Assembly (NCBI RefSeq): GCF_040436345.1
Contig: NC_133236.1
Location: 15,190,466-15,254,465, forward strand
DNA length: 64,000 nt
Reading direction: 5' to 3'
DNA from: Pagrus major
Lineage: Eukaryota > Chordata > Actinopteri > Spariformes > Sparidae
The notes under the pieces were generated by a model. It searched no databases and was not told the DNA's origin. It saw only the letters and a program-made list of their open reading frames with translations. Position numbers and translations under genes: made by a program. This document shows positions 1 through 10,836 of the stretch, piece after piece. Every line of letters begins with the position of its first letter. Positions within the stretch are counted from its first letter, which is position 1.

Positions 1-200
1 CCTTCAACTAAATAATGTTAAGATATCACAAACTTATAGAAAACACATCATTAAAATGCAGAAAATAATATGAATACATACAATAGTAAACTAATAATTA
101 CAAAATATATACGGTAACAATAACAATGATATTATCAAGCTAAAAACAGAAAATGTGAGTGTGAGTTACTGAATACATCAACTCAAAAGCCAAAACTCAC

Positions 201-1291
201 CAATAATTGTAGATCTCAGGTGCCCAGCATGGAATTTTTTGGCAATATTTGGAGAGCTGCAACATAAAAACACAAAACTCTATAAAAAACAATTTAAAAA
301 AAGAAGACATGTAGAGTTAAATAAGATACACATATACAACATTTGTTAAACATACCTATATTCGACTAATGTTGTCCCTCTCTTCAGAGTATTGAAAAGT
401 TCACTACTCAAACCAAATCTCTCGTCCTCCTTTCCAAACGGCTCCAAGATTTTCTAAAACAGACACAGCAGAGCAGATTATAATCACAGTACAAGCAGCC
501 AGAGACTTCATCTCACAACAGTAGAACAGAAAACTCACAAACCTGGACAAGAAGTTTGCGATGAACTTTAAAGTGGATCACTCCACGTCCAGCTGATATG
601 TCTTCAAGCACACTGTCCTGCTTCAGCTGGAAAACACAAAGTAGATTTCAAGGAAAGTAAAAGTACTATTTTTTACTACTCTCTGCTTTTGTATGGCAGA
701 GCAGACATGTGACGTAACAAAATGTCAACATATTAGATCTGTTGTCATCCATCCTCCCAGATGAATCTTACCTGAGAGGCCAACTTTTCTGTCTGCAGCT
801 GGATGTCACCACTGGATGGTAAAATCCCACTGATCCGTAATGTGTTGATTGACAGTTTAAAGTCAGCAGTCTGCCTGAGGAGAACAAGGTTCAGGAAGCT
901 TTGACAAACTGAGAGGACCAACACATGAAGGGCACCTGACTCAAACTAACACAAGTAGTAGTGTTAAACAGAAAACACTCAACTGTTTCTTAAAAACTGG
1001 AACTGCAGACAGAGCTGGTATGAAGACATCTTCAGGCTGCTGCAGCGTCCGACCCAGCTACACATTAAAATAGACACACAAACAGGGACAAGATTTCATT
1101 AAACACTAGGATGAGGAAAGCTCACAGAGCATCTAAGCTAACCGTTATGTCCCTCACAGTCATCCTTCTTTCTGTCACTTGCTCCAGGGTCAAGGCATGC
1201 TGCTAAGTTAGCATTAGCATACAGTGTCATTTTCAAGGCGTTTAGGCTTCGTTACCTTTGCTGCGATGCTTCTTCTGAAGAAACAAGCCAT
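201..1291 (-). CDS. rars2: Mitochondrial arginyl-tRNA synthetase, N-terminal six exons (partial)
   Basis: Class I aminoacyl-tRNA synthetase that charges mitochondrial tRNA-Arg in the matrix. Six coding exons read in phase on the minus strand: 1291-1256, 1057-984, 874-772, 626-543, 453-356 and 256-201, giving about 151 residues. The start [12 protein letters not shown] resembles human RARS2 (MACGFRRAIACQ) and is rich in basic residues without acidic ones, as expected for a mitochondrial presequence. Exon 4 ([19 protein letters not shown]) and exon 5 (RFGLSSELF) match the RARS2 N-terminal domain. Exon 6 carries the class I signature as HAGHLRST (HAGH at about residues 141-144), followed by a GTGAG donor. 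The remaining catalytic and anticodon-binding exons lie left of the window; 1-200 is intron. All junctions are GT-AG, but the exon 2 donor is the weak GTTGAG. The family identity is secure; exon edges are by eye. Confidence 0.93.
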
Positions 1292-1480
1292 GTTTCTTGC
1301 TAAACGTGCTAACAGAATAGAATAACACACTTATTTATTACAACGAGCTCCATTTAAATGTCTGTTTAATCTGTTCTCATTGACAGCTGCTCTACTTCCT
1401 CAGTACCGCACCACTTCCTCTCAGCTCGTCCAATCACAGCCGACAACGTCACCAACTACGAAAGGTTTGTTCGATTGTAT
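1292..1480 (-). promoter_or_regulatory. Probable rars2 5' UTR and promoter
   Basis: Immediately upstream of the rars2 ATG. Read on the minus strand, the segment holds GGAAG ETS-type cores, an ATTGG (inverted CCAAT) motif near 1430 and a GGTGACGTTG CRE-like half site near 1445-1454. There is no clear TATA box. These motifs fit a housekeeping mitochondrial-protein promoter. The boundaries are inferred and no transcription start can be fixed from sequence alone. Confidence 0.5.
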
Positions 1481-2384
1481 CACCGTTGCCTCTCCGGTCG
1501 CCTAATCTACATGAAATCAGTTGTAACCCTTAAATGTTTGCGCTAAAATAAAATGTTCATGATTTAATAAGGTTAAAGTTTGAAAAACATCCTGATTTAT
1601 TGTTTTAATGAGTTAACAACCCAGAAAAACCGCTTCGTCACGATCGTTATTGCGATTTGATCTAACTTTATGGCGTTTCCTTGACAACAGTCTTACTTAC
1701 ACTGCTAGATTCTTTTTGGTGTAAAGAAAATACATACCCTGTTTTACACTTTATTACTTTAAAAAAATGTAGTTCCCAAAATATATTTATAATTTGTTAA
1801 TTGTCCTAATATTAACAAACTCTGAAAGTATTTTGCAGTAGTTAAACTAACTGTAGCTCAGTTAGCCATGCAGCTAGCAGCCCAGTAAGGGAGCTCGGGG
1901 AGCGTTGGCATTTACACTGCTAACAAAGGAGCTTGGGACCAGGACGGGCCAGGGCGAGCTAGCATGCTAACTTAATGCCAAAACTGTTATTCCTCTATTC
2001 TGTTAATTTTGGCTAATTGTTTAATTATTTCAACTAAAAATCTTACATATTGCACTTTTAATAAAGAAAAAACAATGAAAGTGAAGGTGTGTCCAAACTT
2101 TTGGCTGGTACTGTGAATCACTGAAAAGAAAAAAATGATATTTGCCTGTTTTAGACTGGCTGTACCATTTTCTGCGACATAATTTGATTCCTGGTGTCAA
2201 AATTATATGAAAAGTGGGTTCATTTGTCTTTGTGGGTCTATGTGGTGTTTCAGGAGTAATGAAAATCTCAAGATAGACACCATAGGGATTACAAAACTAT
2301 AATGCTTGTGTGACTTGTGAGATCCCTTCAAAAGATGGCGTTAACCATGGAGACTCAAACCCAAACAAACATTTGTGTAAACAC
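1481..2384. other. rars2-akirin2 intergenic spacer
   Basis: No exon-like open frame with splice sites is visible on either strand. In human the orc3 gene sits between these two neighbours; nothing resembling it is seen here. The stretch is AT-rich and includes a short transposon-end-like scrap at about 2086-2116. Confidence 0.6.
2086..2116. mobile_element. Tc1-like transposon terminus fragment
   Basis: The segment reads GGTGTGTCCAAACTTTTGGC followed by TGGTACTGTG. This is the orientation-reversed form of a terminus (CAGTACCAGTCAAAAGTTTG, then GACACACC) that I remember from fish Tc1/mariner elements. No partner inverted repeat was found nearby, so it is a relic end. The family name is from memory and unconfirmed. 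Confidence 0.55.
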
Positions 2385-2988
2385 TTTATTCATTCATTTT
2401 CTTGAATCAAAGCCCCTTTATACGTACAGCAAATAAAACCATGAAATTTTGATACAATGAAAAAAAGTCAAGCAGAAAAATAAAAAAAATACAGTGTATA
2501 CAAATGTAATAGCAATAATTGCCATGACACTTTAAAATAATGCTGAGAAAAGCCAAGATGCCCGTCTCTGGACGCGGCCTTGGTTTGTCCTCTCGTCAAT
2601 CCCTTTTTCAAAATGTACACATAGAGAAGCTGCACGACTAACATCCTCTCCATGAAAAAACAAAATTTGACAAAATAAAATCAAAAGGCAGAGTGTATGG
2701 TGGCAGTCAGCCTTTTCACGAAGGCATCAGAACAAAGCCAAATAAATATTGACACGGCAGTTAAGAGGCCACTGGTAGAGTCACAGAGAGTCCTTCAACA
2801 GGTTGGCAGCAGGAAGCCCTCCTAACTCTGGCAGACACAGCAAACGTGGATGCCACTAACTGATGCCTGAGGCAGTGAGTCCACATAGAGGCGATATGGC
2901 ACAGCTAGGAGAAAAGTCCAACTAGACCCACTGAGTCCCTGGAATAGTTTGCAGCAAAATGGTATTCCTGGATATTGGACGCTGACAC
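2385..2988 (-). other. akirin2: akirin2 3' UTR with polyadenylation signal
   Basis: Downstream of the akirin2 stop on the minus strand. The plus strand reads TTTATT at 2385-2390, giving AATAAA on the transcript strand. That predicts a 3' UTR of about 600 nt ending just below 2385. Short open frames here on both strands look like chance. Other AATAAA-like sites exist, so the true end is uncertain. Confidence 0.55.
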
Positions 2989-5550
2989 TCAGGAAACATC
3001 TGTGGAGAACAAACAACAGCAAGAGCATGAGGACACTTCTGAACACATTTCAGTTAATATCAGTAGATGGCGTTAGAGCTCAGGACTCGTTTGTACAGGA
3101 GTGTTGGGTGGCCCTTTCTAAGTCAGGAGAGAAAAACAGACCACATATCTTTCATCTCTTCTACAGAATCAGTAAGCTCACTTCTTTACCGGAGTGTCAT
3201 TCTGAAGGTTCCCAAATTAAGACGGAATAGACAGCATCACGCAGTAAAATTGGATCACCTGATTTATTTGGCCAACAGTGACCAATCCTGAACCTGTGAC
3301 TGTTACATTTGAGTGAAGAGTCATTCAAGGTTAACTACACCTGTCTGGACAGTAAAGAGGGACAAACACTGGTTTTATAACTGATTATAAACTAAGTGAA
3401 ATGCTCACCCTGGAATAAGATTTTCCATTAACACTGACCTGACTCAGAGGCTTAACTTGAGCTGGACAAGCTAGCATAAGCCTGTTGTGAGGCATCATGC
3501 CAATGACTGGGGACAGTGAAAACTGCATTCTTACAGTTTACTGCAGATAAAATGTATCACATTTGTCAAGACTCCTCCTTTGCACTACGCTACTGCTATT
3601 TGTGCAGCTTTACCCCACCCTTTAATAGCAAAAGCTACAGTCCACTGTGGAAAAAGTAAACACATCAATTAATCCATGTGCAACAGCAGGACCAAACTTT
3701 GTTTTCAGGAAAATGTTAAACACAAGTCCCAAGCCCTTCACAAAGAAGCCAACAGTCCAGCAGCATTCAACAACTTAAATAGATCATCCACAGACTTATG
3801 AAGACAACCAAGGGACGGAGAAGGTCTCGTTTCTCACGTCACGTCACAATCCGCTCACATATGGCCAATAAAAAAAATATTAATACATGTAAATTGCTAT
3901 AAATGTTCTATAGAGCTCATTTAAATGTATCCTTTGCAAGCAAATACTGTTTCATTTACAATTTGACAACCCGCAGAGACAAGTCTGACATGGACCATCA
4001 ATGAACTACAAGTGTGTGGTGAAAATAAATATACTTACAGCTCGCAGGCTGCTCTCCGAACCTTCGCATCAGTTGATCATGTGTGAACTTGACGAACGCA
4101 TCATATTGCTCTGTAAGAAGAACAAACGCTCATTAGGGATTGCTCACCACAGATTGTTGTCTGTACCACTCAAAAAAAATAATTCATACCTGCAAGCTTT
4201 GTGGTCAGTATCTCGTCATACTCCTCGCGAATTTTGTCCTCTCGCTCTTTCAGTAGTCTTTCACAAATCATCCCGACCTGCCTGAGGGAGAATAAAGGCT
4301 GCTCTTTCCTGGTGGGAGATGAGGCACCTGAGGACGTACCTGTTGGGAGAATTACATCACAATCAATATAAGATATACAATATACTGCAATAATGCCAAG
4401 CAGGAACGGCAGCATATTTATGGACAAAAAAATGTGTATTGTGCAGTAGTGCCATCATCGTTCTTCATCTATCTGATGTACACTCCCTGTAGGAGCATAA
4501 GTCCATTTTACTTTTATACAGACTGAGGTTGTGGTAACATGCCACCATGACAAAAGAAAATGAAAGGACAAGGGGGCTTTCCAGCTCTACTTTCTCTCTC
4601 TCTGGGAGTCTAGCTGTTTGTTGAGTCTGATGAGATTGTATGTAGTTGACATTATCCTTTAAATCCTGATCTAAAATAGGTTAATGGATCTATGAAAACT
4701 ACCCAATGTTCTCAGTGAGGAGGTGCCACTGGTACCTGGGAGAGCAGATCCACTGTGAATGTTCTGCAGGTCAACAGGACAGGAGCCGTCTGCCTGCTGG
4801 AAAGCACTGTCCAGGTGTCGTCGCTTCTGCAGCCGCTTGTACTCCTGTTTGATGTTGTGTAGAATTTGCTCTGAAACACAGAAACAAAATACAGTGTTAT
4901 ATTATATCATAGTTGTATATATACACACACAAGCAACATCTTCGAACAAACAGTACAATTAAAAGCAAGGACTCATGAACTGCTTGCAGCACAACGTCCA
5001 TCTATTGTTTACACAACAAGAACACAAACCTCAGAGAAATCTTCCCTGTTATTCACACACTTTGCATCCTCAAACTACTACTTAAAATTTTACATTCTCA
5101 CATAAAAACGTCCACACAGTCAATGCCGAATTTACCACTGGGCAATAAAGATTCGTACTACATAGTTTACAATATGTGTTAACAGACAGGCAACGTAAAT
5201 AACACTCAACACGTATTTAATTTGGCAAATTGCCTGTGGAGTTTTGTTCGATTCACACGACAGACACCGGTATGCTAATGGCGTACATGCTATCACTATC
5301 AAGTTTACAATTAGGCCTGTTTAACCAGTGTAACCTTGACATTACATTGAAATGTGAGATCTGGATTTAGGTTCGTACCTGCTGTGAGTCTGGACGACAC
5401 TTCCCCGAAAGGTGAGGGCTCCATACGCAAATATTTCTGTGGTGAAGAGACTGGAGACATGATCGGGGCGCACCTCCTTCGTTTAGGCGAAGCCGGGTTC
5501 ATTAGCGGATCGAAGTCCAGGGTCCTTTTCAGAGTAGCCCCACAAGCCAT
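2989..5550 (-). CDS. akirin2: Akirin-2, complete (five coding exons)
   Basis: Akirins are small nuclear proteins that bridge transcription factors and chromatin remodellers in innate immune and developmental gene control. AKIRIN2 also drives nuclear import of the proteasome. Coding exons are 5550-5379, 4870-4736, 4339-4190, 4110-4039 and 2999-2989, all GT-AG and phase-consistent, giving 179 residues. The start is the ATG at 5548-5550 ([16 protein letters not shown]), the Akirin-2 rather than Akirin-1 signature; an in-frame GTG just upstream is not the start. The nuclear localisation motif SPKRRRCAP lies at residues 21-29. The helical C-terminal region includes [16 protein letters not shown] and [14 protein letters not shown], and the protein ends in SYVS, the tail known to contact the 20S proteasome. 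Human AKIRIN2 is about 203 residues; the fish protein lacks its Ala/Ser-rich insert after the NLS. Identity is very secure. Confidence 0.96.
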
Positions 5551-5930
5551 CACACTGAACTGTGTCTAAAAATCTAAACTAGAAAACCTAAAACCCCCTG
5601 TTATCTTGGTAAGTCGCTGACCTGGGCCCCGGTCTGTGCTACCAGTGCTAGCTCACGTTAGCTAGGTCAGACGGCAGCAGCGGTTCCGGTCTTCAGACAA
5701 ATACGCACTTCTTTTCTTTCTCGTCGCCTTCTGCTGATAAATCTCATAGAGTTCAGGTCACCGAGTATATCTCGAATTAGTCTGGATAAACGAATTGAGG
5801 GTAAATTTGGTATTTAATCAGATGATTGTGGATTTAGCGGCCGCAGTTGTGAGTATTTCCAACAACGGCTCAGACTAGCTTACTTTTTATTCCGATCTAT
5901 TAGGTCGGTTGCGAGCATGCGCAAGAGAAC
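5551..5930 (-). promoter_or_regulatory. akirin2: akirin2 promoter and 5' UTR region
   Basis: The sequence upstream of the akirin2 ATG is richer in G, C and CpG than its surroundings (for example the GCGGCCGC site near 5837-5844). It contains GCATGCGC at about 5916-5923, an NRF1-type core, and a TATTAGG-like AT stretch but no clear TATA box. It looks like a CpG-type housekeeping promoter. The transcription start cannot be placed precisely. Confidence 0.5.
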
Positions 5931-6781
5931 GGTCTCATCTTGGTACTTGTAGTTTTTATTTCTAATCGCTGCCATTATTTTTACCAGCTTGAAAAACTAC
6001 ATTTCCCGAATACCTTGAGAAAGTGCTTTTTTCAAATTTGATTTGTTTGCTTACAAAACCCCCTAAATCACGGAAAAGTTTCATTTTCGCCTGAAACGTT
6101 CACATAAAAACAATAAAAAGCAGTTTATAACGTATTTCTACAAAAGAAAAAAGTTGTATTTCAGACATATGTTTATTACACTTTAAGAGAACACTTTAAA
6201 GGGAACATTTTAAATGAACTTTTCTAGTTTGAAATCATAAAAAAATAATTAAAGTTAACTGTACTCAGGCCAGTTTGTCTAAAATGCAACTACAAAGTAG
6301 ATTTAATCCGATATTGAGGTATTTCATTATTTCGCCACAGAATCAAACACCAAATATGAATCAATGGTCTTGAATTTTGATAATTAAATCAGTCTGAAAA
6401 TAAGTGGTCAACTAATTGCCTGTGGTTCACGTTAAGTATTGATCTAAATAAGTTACTTAACATACATGTACTTGGACTTATAAAAGCCTACTGTGGTTGT
6501 AAAACATCCTGTCTGGTTTGCAGTTGACCCACACCTTGCACACACACCCACAAATGTCCCTTCCATCACCACAACTTCCTCAACCATCCCAGTACACACT
6601 CATATTGAACTGTACAAAAATGGAGGGGGAATTTGGAGCCATTGGTATTTCAACATTTGTTCTCAGGTGAAAAGGCAACATCCATTATAATACTGGATTA
6701 CACAAGATTGTACTTTGGTGTCATCATCCTCTAGTGTCAAGCTGGAAAGTCTTTTGGGAAATATGAACAATATGAATTCTT
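5931..6781. other. akirin2-cnr1 spacer, proximal part
   Basis: AT-rich and non-coding. The human neighbour spaca1 is not visible between akirin2 and cnr1. A 65-codon open frame at 6493-6690 has no recognisable domain and I treat it as chance. Confidence 0.5.
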
Positions 6782-7026
6782 AAAGGTGCTCTATGTATTT
6801 TTTTTTTAGAAAATAATATAAACTCAGTAACATGTAAATGTATGAGTAAACAAGTTGTTGTCAGCGGGAAAAAAAGGGTCCCCAGAACACTGTTTGAAGC
6901 TAGAAAGCTGGCAGGGTCCGCCACATATAAACAAAGTGAAACAGGTTGTTTAGGCATGAAAATCAATCAATGAAGATCTTCGCTTCTGATTAAAATTTCT
7001 ACCCCAAAACTATGTAGTGCACCTTT
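6782..7026. mobile_element. Non-autonomous TIR element (MITE), copy 1
   Basis: A 245-bp element bounded by imperfect terminal inverted repeats: AAAGGTGCTCTATGTA on the left and the complement of AAAGGTGCACTACATAG on the right (TATGTAGTGCACCTTT). The interior contains GTCCCCAGAACACTGTTTGA and GGCAGGGTCCGCCACATATA. The interior is shared, in opposite orientation, with 40639-40896. There is no open frame, so it is non-autonomous. The left flank is TT and the right flank is A, so the target-site duplication is not decisive; the superfamily is undetermined. Confidence 0.75.
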
Positions 7027-7091
7027 ACGTAATGATGTCATACTTTTAGGTGTATGTCCTAAAGGCCATATAATATCCTGCTTCTTGGTCC

Positions 7092-7260
7092 AACTAGAGC
7101 TGCAACAGAAGATTATTTTCATTATCTGCCAAATGTTTTGTTTTGTTTGGTAAAGTTTCAGAGAACAGTGAAACATTTCTTTCATAGCTTCCTAAAGCCC
7201 GAGTTGATGTCTTCAAATTGTTTTAAATGTTCAGTTTACCATCATGTGAGACAGAACTTT
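7092..7260. repeat. Degenerate fish interspersed repeat ('AGAGCTGCAAC' family)
   Basis: The segment begins CTAGAGCTGCAACAGAAGAT and includes TTATTTTCATTATCTGCC, TGATGTCTTCAAATTG and TTCAGTTTACCATCAT. In this order these match a high-copy teleost repeat I remember, normally carrying GATTAATCGATTA blocks. The copy is eroded and internally deleted. A second, differently truncated copy lies at 55785-55925. The assignment is from memory. Confidence 0.6.
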
Positions 7261-7800
7261 AATGAGGCAATGTTTAGCTTTTAATCTTCTGCCAATCAAT
7301 AAATCTTTAATCTCTATTGGCTCTAGCCTCAGCCTATGTTTATTTATCGAATTCAACTCTAATTGTAATTTTCCACACTTGTAGTTTTCCACACATGTGG
7401 CTTGTCTTGGATTGGAGTATTTGGTAGATAAATCCAGTTTGTATCTGGTGAACAGATGTTGTAATTTTCCCTCTAAGCCGTGAGATGAAAAGAACAGAGC
7501 AGATGTTGCTGTCAGACGATGCTGCAGAGGCCATTTTCTTGCGATTTGTCACTTTCAGGGTTACAAGACGTAACCAGAGCAATACTAATAAAGCTAAAAA
7601 TCAATGCAGAAATGTCTTCTCTCTTAAGAAATGACAATTTCCACAAGGGGGCAGTGAAACCTCACTGATGGCTCGGGGCTGGGCTTCCTCTCTCTTGAAG
7701 CTGTTGGATGAATTGAGCAGAAAATATGCTGTGACCTCCTGTTTCCCATCATCAAATAATCAATCAAATAACTACAGGCGACATGACAACCATCTGCGAC
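7261..7800. other. Spacer downstream of cnr1
   Basis: AT-rich non-coding DNA between the old repeat and the predicted cnr1 transcript end. Short open frames on both strands (60-80 codons) have no recognisable domain. Additional TTTATT motifs near 7340 could serve as alternative cnr1 polyadenylation sites on the minus strand. Confidence 0.45.
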
Positions 7801-9421
7801 TTTATTCAAAAGTTGTTTTTTTTTTTTTAAACAGCAATATTAAAAACACTTGACTGATTGTGATTTTTAAGTCATAGATTCCTCATTATGCCACCATTGT
7901 ACAGAAGCCACTTGACAGTTGACATTTTGATCTTCAATACTCAATAATACAAGAGGCAGCAAAGCATACTGATAAACAGCTGTCTGGATAACTTTACACC
8001 AAGATAAATGTCTACAGAACAATTGTGCTGTGAGATTTCTAGATTAAAAGTACTACATCATCTTCTCAGTTTTCTTTTGTAAGGCCAGTTTGTCGATCTT
8101 CTTCACAACGCATACACACAGACTTCCATTCAAAGTCACCAGCTAATGAACAAACCTTTTGTTTCTTTGTTTCCATAAGTAAAAATTAACAGCAGACATA
8201 TTTTTATTTAGAGTCACGCCAGAAGTACTTCACTAGGCCTGTGCATGGGTTGCTTTTTATTTTACCGAAATGATGCCCCCGCTGCGACAGTAGCACTAAA
8301 ACAACTCACTGCAATGATCAAAAGGCTTGGGGTTGGAAATATATCACCAAGTCACAAGTTATCACACACATACAGTTCAGTAAAGTCATACATTTGATGA
8401 AAGCATCTATCGTCAGGAACCACTTCAGTTTGTTGCAGTAGTGACCAGCACGCTGCAGCCAAGTTTTGAAGACTTCAAGCTCTTGCCAAAAGCTTGTTGT
8501 TGTTGTTGTTGTTTTGTTGGCTGTGTCGCTGAATGAGTTGACTTGAACACTTTTATTTAGCAAGAAAACACTGTACAGTTATTAGGTATACATCTGAACA
8601 AAGACACGCTTCTCTAAAGGTCTAACAGCTAGTGAGTAAGGAAATGGACGACAGGGACGACCGTCACTCCGCCACAGAAAAATGCCATTTCAGATCGGAC
8701 GTACTCAAAAGCCGTGCATCTGTTTTAACTCCGTCTCATTAGTTTATTTGTGATGCTGATAAATATGTTGTCGTTTTTTTTTTTTTATCTCTCTCGAGCA
8801 TGAATCACCTCTCGTTTCTCAAAAACCTCTTCACACATTTGCCACTCACTGAGTGTTGTCAGATGAAGTACAAAAAATGAATAAACAATCAGAGTCATTT
8901 GAGCTTTTTTTTCACCATTTCCTCGTAGAAATGTTTATATGCAACGTTTACATGAAGCCTGTAGAAAGTCAAGGCGCGATGTTGTCTTATATTTATGGTG
9001 CAAGACACATGTTAGAGTCTAGATGACACAGTAAAACATCTTGAATTAAGAATGTCAGTAGCCCCTTATCCCATAAATGAAGATATATTGTTTTCAAAAC
9101 CTGAATTCACAGTACAAAAATATAATATGCCTTCACTAACTGGATATCATGAAGTCTATGGTAAACAGCAGACTTATGACAGTCTTTGATAAAACCTTTC
9201 AAATTGTGAGTCCCTTACCGTTTGGCACTTTGGCACACCATGTGCTCACACGCTAACATAAATTAATGCAACCACTAAAGCATCTATGTGAGAATGTAAT
9301 ACTTTCAGGAGAGGATTTGATTTTTTCTTGTTTTGTTTTTTAATCTAACTTCTGCTTTATTGTGTTGAATGGCATTGTTCGGGGAAGATGACATTTACAC
9401 AGTTTCCCCAGTGACGGCCAA
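7801..9421 (-). other. cnr1: Probable cnr1 3' UTR
   Basis: The minus-strand sequence after the cnr1 stop. Possible AATAAA signals (TTTATT on the plus strand) occur at 9356-9361, near 8741, 8551, 8245 and 8202, and at 7801-7806, the last followed by a GT-rich stretch. Mammalian CNR1 mRNAs have long 3' UTRs with several poly(A) sites, so multiple ends are plausible. A short (TTG)n tract lies at about 8494-8512. The outer boundary is a guess. Confidence 0.4.
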
Positions 9422-10828
9422 TTAGACGGCCTCTGCAGAAGTTTCAGTTGACACAGACATTGTTACTTTGGCTATTTTCACAGTGGTCTTCACGCAACTC
9501 TCTGCAGCCCTGTTGGCAGAAATGTTGGCATTTCTGTTCTGGCAGTCTGACTCGAGGCTATTGTCCAACTGCTGGGCACTGCCCCTGCAGGCATGGCAGG
9601 AGCTGAGGAAGGCGTGCCGCAGGTCCTTGCTCCTCAACGCGTAGATGATTGGGTTGACGGTGGAGTTTAGCAGGCAGAGCATGCTGCAGAATGCAAATAC
9701 TGTCTTGATGTCATCATCCATCCTCCAGAAGAGGTCATAGACCATGATGGCGAGCAGTGGGCCCCAGCAGATGACCAGCACCACCAGGATGAGCACCAGG
9801 GTCTTGGCCAGACGGATGTCCATGCGTGCCTGTTCGGGGCGTGTCGTCTGCACTTTAGTCCCATCTGCTGAGTAAACAACGAGGCTCTTCTGGGAGGTGC
9901 GGCTCAGCATTCGCACAGCGTGGTGGTGTGCTTTCCACAGGATGTATATGTAGGCGTAGATGATGAAAAGAACCAGCACACTGGTGACACCGATCCAGAA
10001 CAACAGGTAGTTCTCATCAATCAGAGGGAATATGTCTGAGCAAACAGAGTTGAGACGTTTACAGTTCCAGCCCAGCAGAGGTAGCACTGCGATGACGATA
10101 GAGATGGTCCACATCAGACAAAAGGCAATGACGGCCTTGGTCCGTGTCACAATGCGCCTGTAGGCAAGAGGCCGGTGTATGGAGATGTAGCGGTCAATAG
10201 CGGTGAGGAAAAGGCTCCCCACAGATGCAGTGAACGACGCCGTGACTCCACCCAGCTTGAAGAGAAAAACGTTGGGGCTGTCCTTCCTGTGGAAAACATG
10301 GAAGTCCAGAAAGCTGTACACAAATATGACACTTCCAAGCAGGTCAGCCACAGCCAGACTGCCGATGAAGTGGTAGGACGGCCGGCAGCGGAGGGAGCGC
10401 GACTGAAAGATGACGCAGAGCACCACCAGGTTCTCCAGCACCGTGAAGGTACCCAGAGTCAGAGACAACACAGCCACAGCCAGCTGCTGGCTGGGGGTCA
10501 GGATCATGAAACACTCCATGTCCATAAAGTTCTCCCCACATTGTATAGTGTTCTCATCTCTGAACGTGCTCCGGTTGCCAAACAAGTCTGTGGCATTGGT
10601 GGGGAAGAAGGGGATGCCTTTGAGGATGAGCTCCTCGTCCGAAGGTACCTTGTCTGGGAAGGAGTTGCTGCGGAAGGCAGATAAGGGCTTCTGCAGAGAG
10701 AAGCCCGCCTTGAAGTCTACATCATTGAGGGGGTCGTCATAGTTAGCGTCGTTGGAGCCCAGATACTGTAAACCAGATGTAATAGTCCGGAAGGTGGTGT
10801 CCGCCACACCGTCCAGCACAGATTTCAT
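9422..10828 (-). CDS. cnr1: Cannabinoid receptor 1 (class A GPCR)
   Basis: A seven-transmembrane Gi/o-coupled receptor for anandamide and 2-AG, acting mainly at presynaptic membranes. The single intact coding exon encodes 468 residues, close to human CB1 (472). The start [17 protein letters not shown] matches the CB1 start [17 protein letters not shown]. The long extracellular N-terminus has N-glycosylation sequons NAT (78-80) and NRS (85-87) and the [12 protein letters not shown] block (97-108). Approximate helices: TM1 115-142, TM2 153-175, TM3 188-212, TM4 232-253, TM5 274-298, TM6 341-364, TM7 375-397. Visible hallmarks are DRY at 212-214, CWGP at 354-357, NPIIY at 392-396 and the ligand-contact lysine at 191 (human K192). 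Cysteines at 411/414 are candidate palmitoylation sites, and the tail ends TETSAEAV. An AG acceptor lies 8 nt before the ATG (exon edge 10836), so the 5' leader is spliced. Divergence from human is concentrated at residues 20-95. Confidence 0.98.
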   Translation of the reverse strand: MKSVLDGVADTTFRTITSGLQYLGSNDANYDDPLNDVDFKAGFSLQKPLSAFRSNSFPDKVPSDEELILKGIPFFPTNATDLFGNRSTFRDENTIQCGENFMDMECFMILTPSQQLAVAVLSLTLGTFTVLENLVVLCVIFQSRSLRCRPSYHFIGSLAVADLLGSVIFVYSFLDFHVFHRKDSPNVFLFKLGGVTASFTASVGSLFLTAIDRYISIHRPLAYRRIVTRTKAVIAFCLMWTISIVIAVLPLLGWNCKRLNSVCSDIFPLIDENYLLFWIGVTSVLVLFIIYAYIYILWKAHHHAVRMLSRTSQKSLVVYSADGTKVQTTRPEQARMDIRLAKTLVLILVVLVICWGPLLAIMVYDLFWRMDDDIKTVFAFCSMLCLLNSTVNPIIYALRSKDLRHAFLSSCHACRGSAQQLDNSLESDCQNRNANISANRAAESCVKTTVKIAKVTMSVSTETSAEAV

Positions 10829-10836
10829 GGCTGTGT

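Noticed and set aside
5354-5569. 71-codon plus-strand open frame over akirin2 exon 1
   Set aside because: Antisense shadow of a real coding exon; no independent features.
10175-10684. 169-codon plus-strand open frame
   Set aside because: It lies wholly antisense to the cnr1 coding exon and is explained by the codon bias of cnr1. The 110-codon frame at 10410-10742 and minus-strand frames at 9667-9879 and 10344-10541 are likewise shadows.
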